A stretch of 55,101 bases of DNA from a virus. The notes under the pieces are model-generated. The model searched no databases. It was not told the origin of the DNA and saw nothing but the letters and a program-made list of their open reading frames with translations. The translations under genes were made by a program, and so were the position numbers. The DNA is taken from positions 1 to 55,101 of the IMG/VR virus record IMGVR_UViG_3300023109_000032; one strand, written 5' to 3'. This document shows, one piece after another, positions 24,900-32,983 of this stretch (position 1 is its first letter; every line of letters starts with the position of its first letter).

Positions 24900-26163
24900 A
24901 ATTTTAATTCTATTACTGTGTTTACCATTTGCTACTTTTGGCCAATGGTCTTATACATTTACAGATCCTTGTACTTTAAATCAACAAACAATCCAAATGG
25001 GTTCCAGTAATTCTATTGCTTTAAATTATTTTGGTAATGTTCAAACATTTACACAGACAGATTTTACAAATGGTACATTTGACTCATGGATGGATTTAGT
25101 AACACAAGCTAATAGTTCATCACCATGTTCAGGTGTAACACAAGTAATTATGAATACCTCAAATACTATTGCTATTCAGAATACTATCTTAGTCGTTACA
25201 AATGTTATGTCAATATTAGGTGGGGAGATGTTACCTAAAGCAATATCTGCATCAGCAGTTCCAGTTGCAGAAGCTATAGATAATGCAGCAGGTGAAGAAG
25301 AGGAAGAAAAAAAGAAAGGTTCATCTAAAAATCAAAATAGTAATAGCACCAGTTCTGAAAATCAAAACAGTACATCAAGTAATGAAAACCAAAGTAGCAG
25401 TGGAGAAGGCAATGGAGGTGGGGAAACTAATGGTGGAGAAGTGACTGAGGAAGAGGAAACTGAAGGCGGTGCAAATTTGTCATTAGCTAATTCTATTTCT
25501 AATGCATTGGACGGTGGAGATGAAGATAATAAAAATAGAGGATCATTAATTGCATCAGGTGATATTATAGTTATTGATAATAGGGATAATTCAAATGGGC
25601 AACAGTTAAAGGTAGTAGGTTCTATTACACGAGCCAATACAAAACAGAGCAGAATTCAAGGTGCTCTTTTTACATACACATCTGTTACTAATGATTTTAG
25701 TTTAACATTTTACAAATCTTGGATTAACCCTAACAAAACTTTTAATTTAGTAGGGGCCAATACAACGATGACTGATTTTAATCAAAATCATTTTAATACC
25801 ACAACAGCTTTAGAATCATGGAAGTGGGGTAAAATTACAGGTATGGCTGGAGCTAACTTTACATTTGGTAAGTTAGGAAAAAGAAATTTACAAAACTTAT
25901 CAGCTGTTACTGGTGCACATAGAAATTTTAGAATAAGTCCAAGGATTACTACTTCAACATTAATACTAGGTGTTTATTCTCCGTTCACTCAATTCTATGA
26001 AGGTAAGTGGTGGGATTCTGGAATTTTGGTAGTTCCATTTAGTTCATGGGATATTAAGATAACAAAAACTTTTAAATATAATATCAGTTTTACAGGCGTT
26101 TGGCATTCTAACGGTAATGCTTTAAATTATCAAATTTTAACCGGTGGTAAAATAAGATTTTAA
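24880..26163 (+). CDS. Exported protein, probable outer-membrane beta-barrel
   Basis: The only plausible start is GTG at 24880, inside the csgG-like gene; it gives a signal peptide (KILILLLCLPFATFG) followed by Gln. Residues about 145-205 are a low-complexity Asn/Ser/Glu/Gly linker. The C-terminal 200 residues alternate polar and aromatic residues in strands (DFSLTFYKSWINPNKTF, WGKITGMAGANFTFGK, YNISFTGVWHSNGNALNYQ) and end in aromatic Phe (KIRF), typical of outer-membrane barrels. It may be the membrane partner of the exporter. Confidence 0.65.
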   Translation: MEYLKNKILILLLCLPFATFGQWSYTFTDPCTLNQQTIQMGSSNSIALNYFGNVQTFTQTDFTNGTFDSWMDLVTQANSSSPCSGVTQVIMNTSNTIAIQNTILVVTNVMSILGGEMLPKAISASAVPVAEAIDNAAGEEEEEKKKGSSKNQNSNSTSSENQNSTSSNENQSSSGEGNGGGETNGGEVTEEEETEGGANLSLANSISNALDGGDEDNKNRGSLIASGDIIVIDNRDNSNGQQLKVVGSITRANTKQSRIQGALFTYTSVTNDFSLTFYKSWINPNKTFNLVGANTTMTDFNQNHFNTTTALESWKWGKITGMAGANFTFGKLGKRNLQNLSAVTGAHRNFRISPRITTSTLILGVYSPFTQFYEGKWWDSGILVVPFSSWDIKITKTFKYNISFTGVWHSNGNALNYQILTGGKIRF

Positions 26164-26164
26164 T

Positions 26165-26602
26165 ATGAAGAATTTAATTATAACATTAATGTTTTTACCT
26201 ATGCTTTCTTTTTCACAGGAATGTTATACTGTGGCTAAAGTAGGTACACACGTAGAGATGGAAGAAATGAGTAAGAACCGTATTGTTTTCGGAATTAAGC
26301 AAATGGTTGAAGATATTATTTCAGACAAGTATGAATTATGCATGGATGGCAAACCTGTAATAATAGTAGTGAAATCAATCGAAGCTCCAACAACTGGAAT
26401 TGAATTAGGCCCATGGACTAAAGTAAGTAAAAAAACTATTGTGAAGTTACTAATCTATATGGATGGTAAAGAAATTGCAGTAGAAGGAAAAGCTAAATCA
26501 ACAGTTGAGGCAACATTCATAGATCTTAATAATGATAAATTAGACTTTAATAAAACTACATTTTCATCAGCAGTTAAGAAAGCAATCGAAAAAGCTCTTT
26601 AA
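26165..26602 (+). CDS. Small exported protein linked to the CsgG-like gene
   Basis: Signal peptide MKNLIITLMFLPMLSFS plus Gln, then ECYTVAKVG. The body is alpha/beta, ending in STVEATFIDLNN and FSSAVKKAIEKAL, a layout recalling the last strand and helix of CsgG/LpoB-fold proteins, so it may be a distant relative or partner of the gene at 24195. Two cysteines. Last gene of the island. Confidence 0.6.
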   Translation: MKNLIITLMFLPMLSFSQECYTVAKVGTHVEMEEMSKNRIVFGIKQMVEDIISDKYELCMDGKPVIIVVKSIEAPTTGIELGPWTKVSKKTIVKLLIYMDGKEIAVEGKAKSTVEATFIDLNNDKLDFNKTTFSSAVKKAIEKAL

Positions 26603-26607
26603 GATAA

Positions 26608-26624
26608 TCTCACTTCTAGTGGGA
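26608..26624 (+). terminator. Hairpin after the secretome island
   Basis: Stem TCTCACT / AGTGGGA (one G-T pair) with loop TCT, six bases after the last stop of the island and flanked by direct repeats AGATAATCT. It lacks a T-run, so termination is uncertain. The remaining gap to 26790 is AT-rich with no ORF and ends in TAATAATAAATTAG before the next start. Confidence 0.35.
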
Positions 26625-26790
26625 GATAATCTAATTACATATATACATACATAGTATATAACTAATGATGCTAGCACATCCTTAACATCCTTATATGTAG
26701 ATAAAAGAACTGTATGGACTACATAATGTAATTTATTTTATATAAAACAAAATCATTTTATTACATATAATAATAAATTAGATTTTTATT

Positions 26791-27240
26791 ATGAATAATA
26801 CAAAAGGTAAGATAGGATTTACTGCAGGTAATTTTGATATAATACATCCTGGTTATATTTACACATTTGAAACTGCTAAACAGCATTGTGATTATTTTAT
26901 GGTATTTTTACATGCAGACCCTTCATTACACAGAAAAAGTAAATATACTCCAGTGATACCTTTACATGAAAGGTATAAGACTTTAATGTCATTAGAGTAT
27001 GTTGATGAAGTTGTTACTTATGAAAGCGAAGAAGATCTTTTAAAGTTAATAGAATTTTTTAAACCTGATCTTAGAATACTTGGAGATGATTATATAGGAA
27101 AAAGATTTACAGGAGATCATCTGCCAATAGAAGTTATGTATACAACAAGAAGTCATGGATGGTCAACAACTAAATTAAAGAACTTAATAACTCGAATGAC
27201 TATGAAACAAAACCCTGATTTTTTAAAAAATAAGAAATGA
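26791..27240 (+). CDS. Cytidylyltransferase-like nucleotidyltransferase (TagD/RfaE type) with altered HxGH
   Basis: 149 residues of the nucleotidylyl-transferase fold: GFTAGNFDIIHPGYI, VDEVVTYESEEDLLKLIEFF and LRILGDDYIGK, ending in WSTTKLKNLI in place of the canonical ISSTxxR. The catalytic HxGH appears as HPGY (last His to Tyr), which may lower activity or change the reaction. Closest in layout to glycerol-3-phosphate cytidylyltransferase. It overlaps rfbB by four bases, so it likely feeds the same glycan pathway. Confidence 0.75.
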   Translation: MNNTKGKIGFTAGNFDIIHPGYIYTFETAKQHCDYFMVFLHADPSLHRKSKYTPVIPLHERYKTLMSLEYVDEVVTYESEEDLLKLIEFFKPDLRILGDDYIGKRFTGDHLPIEVMYTTRSHGWSTTKLKNLITRMTMKQNPDFLKNKK

Positions 27241-28181
27241 GAATAATTGTAACAGGAGGTTTTGGTTTTATAGGATCTGAATTTGTTAATCTTATTGCTA
27301 GAGAAAACCCAAAGGCTCAGATTGTAGTTGTAGATAAAATGACATATGCTGCAAACCCAAAGAATGTTAAAACTGGAATAGCTCTAATTAAAAAAGATAT
27401 ATGTGATGTGACACCCCACGACTTAGGAGAATATGATTACATAGTACATTTTGCAGCAGAGAGCCATGTAGATAATTCTATAACAAATGGCAAACCTTTT
27501 ATCAGAACAAATGTTGAAGGAACATTTAATCTTTTAGAATGCGCAAAACAAAATAAAACTTTAAAGAAATTTATTCACATTTCAACTGATGAAGTTTATG
27601 GCGATATGGATGATCCTAAATACCACTCAATTTTAGGCATTAAGAAAAGAGCAGACGAAAATGATTCTTTAGAAGGTTCTTCATATTACTCTGCAACTAA
27701 AGCTTCATCAGACTTATTAGTTTTGGCTGCTAATAGAACTTTTGGATTACCTTACATAATTACTAGAACTTGTAATAATTATGGATCACATCAACATAAA
27801 GAAAAGTTTTTACCAACTATCTTAAGATCCATTAAAGAAGGTAAAGAAATACCAGTTTATGGTGATGGTAAAAATGTTAGAGAATGGATTGATGTTAGAG
27901 ATAATGTACGACAATTATATAGTTTAATGTTATCAGATTTAACAAATGAAATATTTAATATAGGAACTGGAGAAACTTATACTAATTTAGATATTATAGG
28001 AATGATCGGAATCATTATGAAAAAACCTGTAAAATTCAAATTTGTAAAAGATAGGCTAGGCCATGACAGAAGGTATGAATTAAACTCTAATAAATTAAAT
28101 CAGTGTGCAGATCATTGGATTGATGGTAAATACAGAACATTAACTAACTTCTTGGAAGAAGAAATTAAAAAATTAAAATAA
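27237..28181 (+). CDS. rfbB: dTDP-glucose 4,6-dehydratase (RmlB family)
   Basis: Extended SDR of 314 residues. NAD-binding GGFGFIG (7-13), HFAAESHVDNS (71-81), catalytic STDEVYGD with the Thr-Asp-Glu triad (117-119) and YSATK (151-155), then TRTCNNYGSHQHKEKFLPT (typical RmlB GPYQFPEK region), REWIDVRDN and a C-terminal GHDRRYELN. Makes dTDP-4-keto-6-deoxyglucose. The usual partner RmlA is not in the window. The RmlC-like cupin at 10988 could act next. One-base overlap with the following gene. Confidence 0.9.
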   Translation: MRIIVTGGFGFIGSEFVNLIARENPKAQIVVVDKMTYAANPKNVKTGIALIKKDICDVTPHDLGEYDYIVHFAAESHVDNSITNGKPFIRTNVEGTFNLLECAKQNKTLKKFIHISTDEVYGDMDDPKYHSILGIKKRADENDSLEGSSYYSATKASSDLLVLAANRTFGLPYIITRTCNNYGSHQHKEKFLPTILRSIKEGKEIPVYGDGKNVREWIDVRDNVRQLYSLMLSDLTNEIFNIGTGETYTNLDIIGMIGIIMKKPVKFKFVKDRLGHDRRYELNSNKLNQCADHWIDGKYRTLTNFLEEEIKKLK

Positions 28182-28438
28182 TGGATAATTGGTTAGATCA
28201 GGCAGTTTGGAATTCATATCAAGTATTAACAGGTATGTATGATTTTGATGGTTTAATAGACCACCTTGAATTAAGAAAGGAAGAAGTTGAAGATCCAGAA
28301 GATGTATCGGTTATGCCGGTATTTTTTATTCCACCTGATAAAGAAGTAGATAACGAAGACATAGATGAAATGATTGCATATTATGAAGACTTGGAGTGTT
28401 ATGAAGAATGTGCAGTATTATTAAAATTAAAAAAATAA
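28181..28438 (+). CDS. Small acidic protein with shared YYEDLExYExCA C-terminal module
   Basis: 85 residues, very acidic in the middle (KEEVEDPEDVS). The C-terminal helix-turn IDEMIAYYEDLECYEECAVL is closely similar to the ends of the proteins at 36234 and 48239, suggesting a common small interaction module. It overlaps rfbB by one base. Function unknown. Confidence 0.6.
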   Translation: MDNWLDQAVWNSYQVLTGMYDFDGLIDHLELRKEEVEDPEDVSVMPVFFIPPDKEVDNEDIDEMIAYYEDLECYEECAVLLKLKK

Positions 28439-28440
28439 AG

Positions 28441-28557
28441 ATGAAAAGAAAAACAGAAATGAAAAATTTCCTATTAAATCATAAAGGAAATAAATATAAA
28501 GCAAATAACATTTTAAGTTTATTGTGGAATTTTGCAACAGGAAAAACAAGTAAGTAA
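28441..28557 (+). CDS. Small basic protein, 38 aa
   Basis: MKRKTEMKNFLLNHKGNKY then KANNILSLLWNFATGKTSK. It lies between two genes with gaps of two and zero bases, which is the main support. Very Lys/Asn-rich; possibly nucleic-acid binding. Confidence 0.45.
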   Translation: MKRKTEMKNFLLNHKGNKYKANNILSLLWNFATGKTSK

Positions 28558-28746
28558 ATGACTAAAGGGCTTATTATATTAGGTGTATTTTTTATACTAA
28601 GTTGGTGTTGGATAGCATATGAAATATGGAAAGCACCCTTAATGCCTGACGACTTTGAATTAAAAGATGAAGATATATGGCCTGCTGATGAATGGCCTGA
28701 TCTATTAGAAGAAGAAGAAGATGAAGAAGATTTTCCAAAAGAATGA
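28558..28746 (+). CDS. Single-TM protein with acidic tail, 62 aa
   Basis: N-terminal membrane segment (GLIILGVFFILSWCWIAYEIW) and an extremely acidic cytoplasmic tail (DLLEEEEDEEDFPKE). Starts right after the previous stop. Unknown function. Confidence 0.6.
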   Translation: MTKGLIILGVFFILSWCWIAYEIWKAPLMPDDFELKDEDIWPADEWPDLLEEEEDEEDFPKE

Positions 28747-28764
28747 ATTGTAATAAATTTAACA

Positions 28765-29079
28765 ATGCCAACAAAAAAGATTAGAACAGAATTTAAAGAA
28801 GCAAGTCTGAAGGAAGTAAGATATGCTATTGTAGAAAATTTCTTTTTTGGATTTAGTGGAGCTATCATTGTTCCGTTCATTGCACTAAGAATGGATGTAG
28901 CAGTACTTATAGGTTATATGATACATTACTTTTATATTAGTAAAGTTATTAACCGACCTAAATACACCACATCATTAGCTAAGTTTATCTTATTCCCTAT
29001 ACCAACAGCGCTTGGTGGATTCACTGGATATAAAGTAGCTTATTTTGTTTCACAATATTTAACAAATTACATACAATGA
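28765..29079 (+). CDS. Membrane protein, 104 aa
   Basis: Basic N terminus, then about three hydrophobic segments (FFFGFSGAIIVPFIAL, VAVLIGYMIHYFYI, FILFPIPTALGGFTGYKVAY). Not recognised. It overlaps thyA by four bases. Confidence 0.6.
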   Translation: MPTKKIRTEFKEASLKEVRYAIVENFFFGFSGAIIVPFIALRMDVAVLIGYMIHYFYISKVINRPKYTTSLAKFILFPIPTALGGFTGYKVAYFVSQYLTNYIQ

Positions 29080-30152
29080 TAGAAGATAAAGATTTTACAA
29101 TAGATGAAAGATACCAGGAGCTGTTACAGACTATTTTAGATTTTAGTAAAGATAAAAAAGATAGAACAGGTACAGGTACAAAATCAATTTTTGGTTATAC
29201 TATCAGGTGGGATATGACTCAAGGGTTTCCTCTTTTAACTACAAAGAGAATGCCAATGAAAACAATTGCCACTGAGCTAAAATGGTTCTTAAAGGGAGAT
29301 ACTAATATTAAGTATTTGGTGGATAATGGGTGTAACATTTGGAACGGTGATGCATATAAGAAATACTCCATGTATGCCGGTAACTTAGAGGAACCAGATT
29401 ACGATGTTCATGTTGAAGACTTACAAGAAAATAGAGTAAGAATTCTGACTGAAAAAGAATTTGTTGAAAGAATCAAAACCGATGATGAGTTTGCTAAGAA
29501 GTGGGGAGAATTAGGTCCAATATATGGAAAGCAGTGGAGAAAATGGGGTAGTGGGGTTTTAGAGGATAAGCACCTAGAACCTATAGACCAAATCAAAGAT
29601 CTAATCAATGAACTTAAAACAAATCCAGACAGTAGACGATTAATGGTTAACGCATGGAATGTTGGTGAATTAGATCAAATGACACTTCCACCTTGCCATT
29701 ACGGTTTTCAGATGTACACAACTGAATTAACATTAGAAGAGAGACAATTAGAATTCTGCCACAGATTAGGTAAAAGCATACACTATGCAAAAAACTTAAA
29801 CCATGCTGATTTAGATTCAGATTATGTACCTAAGAGAAAAATTAGTTTAATGTGGAACCAAAGATCTGTTGATGTATTTTTAGGATTACCTTTTAATATT
29901 GCAAGTTATGCATTACTCTTAAAGTTAATTGCTAAAGAAGTAAATATGGTACCTGATCAACTAATAGGTAACTTAGGAGATACTCATTTATATCTTAATC
30001 ATTTAGACCAAGCAAAAGAACAGCTGAAGAGAGAACCATATTGTTTACCTGAATTAAAAGTAAGTAAAGTAGATATATTAAACGGTGACTTTAATTATGA
30101 ATTACATAGTTATGAAAGTCATCCAAGTATTAAAGCACAATTGAGTAATTAA
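29076..30152 (+). CDS. thyA: Thymidylate synthase (ThyA)
   Basis: Makes dTMP from dUMP using methylene-tetrahydrofolate. Core motifs: DRTGTGTKSIFG (29-40), FPLLTTKRM, catalytic Cys207 in LPPCHYGFQMY, phosphate-binding Arg pair in DSRRLMV, and RSVDVFLGLPFNIASYA. At 358 residues it is longer than E. coli ThyA (264): extra residues lie around 100-150 and about 35 around 220-258 inserted between FQMYT and the RSVDV strand. Works with the dCMP deaminase at 51539 for dTMP supply. Confidence 0.94.
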   Translation: MIEDKDFTIDERYQELLQTILDFSKDKKDRTGTGTKSIFGYTIRWDMTQGFPLLTTKRMPMKTIATELKWFLKGDTNIKYLVDNGCNIWNGDAYKKYSMYAGNLEEPDYDVHVEDLQENRVRILTEKEFVERIKTDDEFAKKWGELGPIYGKQWRKWGSGVLEDKHLEPIDQIKDLINELKTNPDSRRLMVNAWNVGELDQMTLPPCHYGFQMYTTELTLEERQLEFCHRLGKSIHYAKNLNHADLDSDYVPKRKISLMWNQRSVDVFLGLPFNIASYALLLKLIAKEVNMVPDQLIGNLGDTHLYLNHLDQAKEQLKREPYCLPELKVSKVDILNGDFNYELHSYESHPSIKAQLSN

Positions 30153-30154
30153 GA

Positions 30155-30976
30155 ATGGATAAAATAGCATTATTTACAAACGGAGATAAGAATTATTTTT
30201 TAAAAGCCAAAAGGTGTTTTGAAATATTTGAAGAATTTAATCCTGGTGTTTTTGATTTTTATTATGTAACATCTGATACTGAAGCAAAATCATTAGGCAA
30301 CATGAATGTAATTATTCTTAATCCTAATGATTATATTGAAGGGTTCACTGATACTGGTTATGCACCTGAATCATTTCTTTACTATCCTGCTCCTGATATT
30401 TTTTATAAGAAAGGTTATAAATACTCGATGTGTGTTGATGCAGATACTGTATGTTTTAAGAAATTAGATTTTTCTTGGTTAGAAGAAGACTTTGTATATG
30501 CAGGGGCAAAAAGGCTTCGTAATAATTTAGCAGATGAAATTGATGCTTGGTATTTTCTTAATGCCGTTACTAATCCAGAAACTATTAACTTTTTAGAAAA
30601 TACATTTGAATTACAGAATAAAAATAACATTATAGAGATAATGGATGCTGTGTTAATTTTTAATAATAAAAACTATACTAAGCATAACATATATAATAAA
30701 GCTTATTCTCTTTTTAGAAAATGTAAAGATGCAGGCTATCCTATGAGAGATACTGATATACTTTCTGCATTATTGATTTTAGATACACCAAAATCTTTTT
30801 GGAAACATTTACCTCCGGCTTGGAATTGGTATTATGAAGATCCTCGAAATGAATCGAATGGTGGTGATGATGTAAATATTTTACATATGTTAGCAGTAAA
30901 ACCTTGGGATATTACAAGCAAGCATAAAAATAGAGTTTTAAATAAAGGGAAAATGATCTGGAATTACTTAAATTAA
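30155..30976 (+). CDS. GT8-like glycosyltransferase
   Basis: GT-A fold sugar transferase, 273 residues. Metal-binding DxD appears as CVDADTVC after a hydrophobic strand, and the C terminus has ILHMLAVKPWD, equivalent to the HxxGxxKPW motif of GT8. Starts two bases after thyA. Third sugar-transfer gene in the window besides 11636 and 38546; acceptor unknown. Confidence 0.72.
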   Translation: MDKIALFTNGDKNYFLKAKRCFEIFEEFNPGVFDFYYVTSDTEAKSLGNMNVIILNPNDYIEGFTDTGYAPESFLYYPAPDIFYKKGYKYSMCVDADTVCFKKLDFSWLEEDFVYAGAKRLRNNLADEIDAWYFLNAVTNPETINFLENTFELQNKNNIIEIMDAVLIFNNKNYTKHNIYNKAYSLFRKCKDAGYPMRDTDILSALLILDTPKSFWKHLPPAWNWYYEDPRNESNGGDDVNILHMLAVKPWDITSKHKNRVLNKGKMIWNYLN

Positions 30977-30980
30977 AAAT

Positions 30981-31148
30981 ATGAAGAAATTAGCAATTAT
31001 AGGAGGATTAAGCATGATGACAATGGGTGGAGGTTATATGATTCATCACAAACAGTCAATAACACCAAAATTTAATTTAAATCCAAATACATTAGCGATT
31101 GCAAGTGGTGGGTTTTTTGTAGCATTAGGTTTAACATATAGATTTTAA
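30981..31148 (+). CDS. Small membrane protein, 55 aa
   Basis: MKKLAIIGGLSMMTMGGGYM then a polar loop and a second hydrophobic segment (LAIASGGFFVALGLTYRF). The first segment could be an uncleaved signal. The TAA overlaps the next ATG. Function unknown. Confidence 0.55.
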   Translation: MKKLAIIGGLSMMTMGGGYMIHHKQSITPKFNLNPNTLAIASGGFFVALGLTYRF

Positions 31149-31339
31149 TGGGAAAACCAAAACTACCACCTGAACAATATGAGTTCTTTAAAGATAGATT
31201 ATCCACCATCTCACTTATCATGGAAGGGCTTTTGCAGCAACACCCCGTTGCTAAGATAAATCCACAAATTAAAGATCATATATCAGCATCCGTTGATGAA
31301 TTATATAAAGCAGCACAATATATTAGAGAAAACTGTTAA
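31148..31339 (+). CDS. Hypothetical helical protein, 63 aa
   Basis: Soluble helical protein (YEFFKDRLSTISLIMEGLLQ ... DELYKAAQYIRENC). Not recognised. Its stop lies at the edge of the next promoter module. Confidence 0.55.
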   Translation: MGKPKLPPEQYEFFKDRLSTISLIMEGLLQQHPVAKINPQIKDHISASVDELYKAAQYIRENC

Positions 31340-31417
31340 ATTGTTAATAACTTTCTAAAATAACTGCCAAAGTATAGTACAAAACCCATAAAATAGTATT
31401 ATATTTAAATATAATTT
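31339..31417 (+). promoter_or_regulatory. Phage promoter module (full)
   Basis: AATTGTTAATAACTTTCTAA, then AATAACTGCC, GTATAGTAC and AATAGTATTATATTTAAATA. The leader AACGGAA follows, then ATG at 31432. The TTCAG block is degenerate here. Confidence 0.7.
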
Positions 31418-31431
31418 AAAAAACGGAAAAC

Positions 31432-31890
31432 ATGCAAATTACAGAACACAGATCGGAATTAGGAAACGGATTTTCAATTACTCAACAAGTAAAAGGTAAG
31501 CAATACAAATTCCATGCCCATAAGCACGGATTATGCTGGGACAAGGAATATGACTATCAAGTTATTACAAAATGTCAAGCTGGGTTTTTTACTGTATCAA
31601 CAGGAAAATCTAAGTTATGCAATATTGTTACAGGTTATAAGACAAACAAATTGCATACTGTACAACTTAAATCTGAAAGCGGTTTTTATCTAACTGCTCT
31701 TGCAATGAAAGGTGGTAAGTTCTACCTAATAGATAAAGAAATCCTAGAATGTTTAACAGTAGGAGATATTCATTCTAACTTTCCTGCAATGGCTGACTAC
31801 AACCATTGGAAAAACATCGGTTCAAAAACATGGGCAGATCCAGCATACGGAATGTTAGTTAACTCAACAGTACAGTTTCAAAATTGTTAA
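31432..31890 (+). CDS. Hypothetical protein, 152 aa
   Basis: Beta-rich with several His and Cys (YKFHAHKHGLCWDKEYDYQV), no known motif. It has its own promoter module and AACGGAA leader, and its last codons (CAA AAT TGT TAA) overlap the start of the next module. Likely an early, well-expressed phage protein. Confidence 0.6.
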   Translation: MQITEHRSELGNGFSITQQVKGKQYKFHAHKHGLCWDKEYDYQVITKCQAGFFTVSTGKSKLCNIVTGYKTNKLHTVQLKSESGFYLTALAMKGGKFYLIDKEILECLTVGDIHSNFPAMADYNHWKNIGSKTWADPAYGMLVNSTVQFQNC

Positions 31891-31964
31891 TAACTTTTTG
31901 AAAATAACAAGATTTTATAGTTCAGAATCACAAAAAAAGTATTATATTTATACTATAAATAATT
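31882..31964 (+). promoter_or_regulatory. Phage promoter module (full)
   Basis: AATTGTTAATAACTTTTTG, AAAATAAC, TTTATAGTTCAGAATC and AAGTATTATATTTATACT with TATAAAT. Leader AAAACGGAAATT precedes the ATG at 31992. The module begins inside the upstream coding sequence. Confidence 0.78.
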
Positions 31965-31991
31965 AATTAAACAAACATAAAAACGGAAATT

Positions 31992-32870
31992 ATGGCAAAA
32001 GTACAAAAAATCAAATCAAGGCTAACTCAGATTAGCAATGTCAAATATGAGAAAGGATTATTCGAGGCTCATAAAACAAACACACCATTAGATGGGTTAT
32101 TCTCAATTGATGGCGGAGTTCCAAAAGCAACTAACTGGATGGTAGTTGGAGATCCTGGTGTTGGTAAATCTACTGTAACACTAGATATTATTGCAAATGC
32201 AAAAAAGACTGGATCTAAAGTACTATTCATTTCAGCTGAGATGAACCAGGTGGATCTTTACCTTTATGTTAAAAGATATCCTAAGTTCGGAGAATTAGAT
32301 ATATTCTTTCCACAAGAAATAGAAGACAATGAGGATCCGAAACAAGTACTAGAAGAAATCTTATCTGAAGGGTATGATATTGTTTTAACCGACTCCTTTA
32401 TTGAATTACAAGAAACAATCAGAGAATCAGGTAGAATGACCAGAAACAGTTCTGAGAAATACTTATTGGATTTAATGTACCGACATAATCTAGGTGATAA
32501 CAAAGCTAAGAAGTTTACATCTTTCCTTAATATACAACAAGTAAACAAAGGTGGTACATTTGTCGGATCAAATAAACTGAAGCATATGACTACGGGTATG
32601 ATGGAGATAAGGTTCGTAGATGAAAGGGATCAGGAAGAAAGGTATGTTACTTTTTCTAAAAACCGTCGAGGTCATGTAGGAAAACAAATGTATTTTGATT
32701 TAGCTGCATCTGGAGATGTAACTTATGATACTGAAAGGTTCAAAAAAGCTGAAGGTCTAAAGCAATTAAAGAAAGCTGAAAAGGAAAAGATTAAAAAATC
32801 AGGTTTACAATTCGATGCACTATTCGGATTAGATAAAGACAAAGAAGAAAGTGAAACAACAAATAAATAA
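31992..32870 (+). CDS. RecA-fold ATPase (RadA/DnaB/KaiC-like)
   Basis: 292 residues. Walker A GDPGVGKST (53-61), the second-strand VLFISAEMN typical of the KaiC/RadA group, Walker B YDIVLTDS (128-135), a Gln-containing NIQQVNKGGTFVGS motif III, and YVTFSKNRRG. The C terminus is Lys/Glu-rich and disordered. Unlike RadA it has no zinc finger. Probably a recombination or helicase-loading ATPase. The gene is flanked by promoter modules on both sides. Confidence 0.8.
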   Translation: MAKVQKIKSRLTQISNVKYEKGLFEAHKTNTPLDGLFSIDGGVPKATNWMVVGDPGVGKSTVTLDIIANAKKTGSKVLFISAEMNQVDLYLYVKRYPKFGELDIFFPQEIEDNEDPKQVLEEILSEGYDIVLTDSFIELQETIRESGRMTRNSSEKYLLDLMYRHNLGDNKAKKFTSFLNIQQVNKGGTFVGSNKLKHMTTGMMEIRFVDERDQEERYVTFSKNRRGHVGKQMYFDLAASGDVTYDTERFKKAEGLKQLKKAEKEKIKKSGLQFDALFGLDKDKEESETTNK

Positions 32871-32952
32871 ATTGTTAATAACTTTAGAAAAATAACTTAT
32901 AATTATAGTTCAGAAACAGTAAAAATTGATTATATTTATACTATATTAATTA
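32870..32952 (+). promoter_or_regulatory. Phage promoter module (full)
   Basis: AATTGTTAATAACTTTAGAA, AAATAAC, AATTATAGTTCAGAAAC and AATTGATTATATTTATACTA. It precedes the DUF932-like gene. The leader lacks AACGGAA but contains AAAAAAGTACAAATT. Confidence 0.75.
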
Positions 32953-32983
32953 AACAAATAACAAAAACAAAAAAGTACAAATT

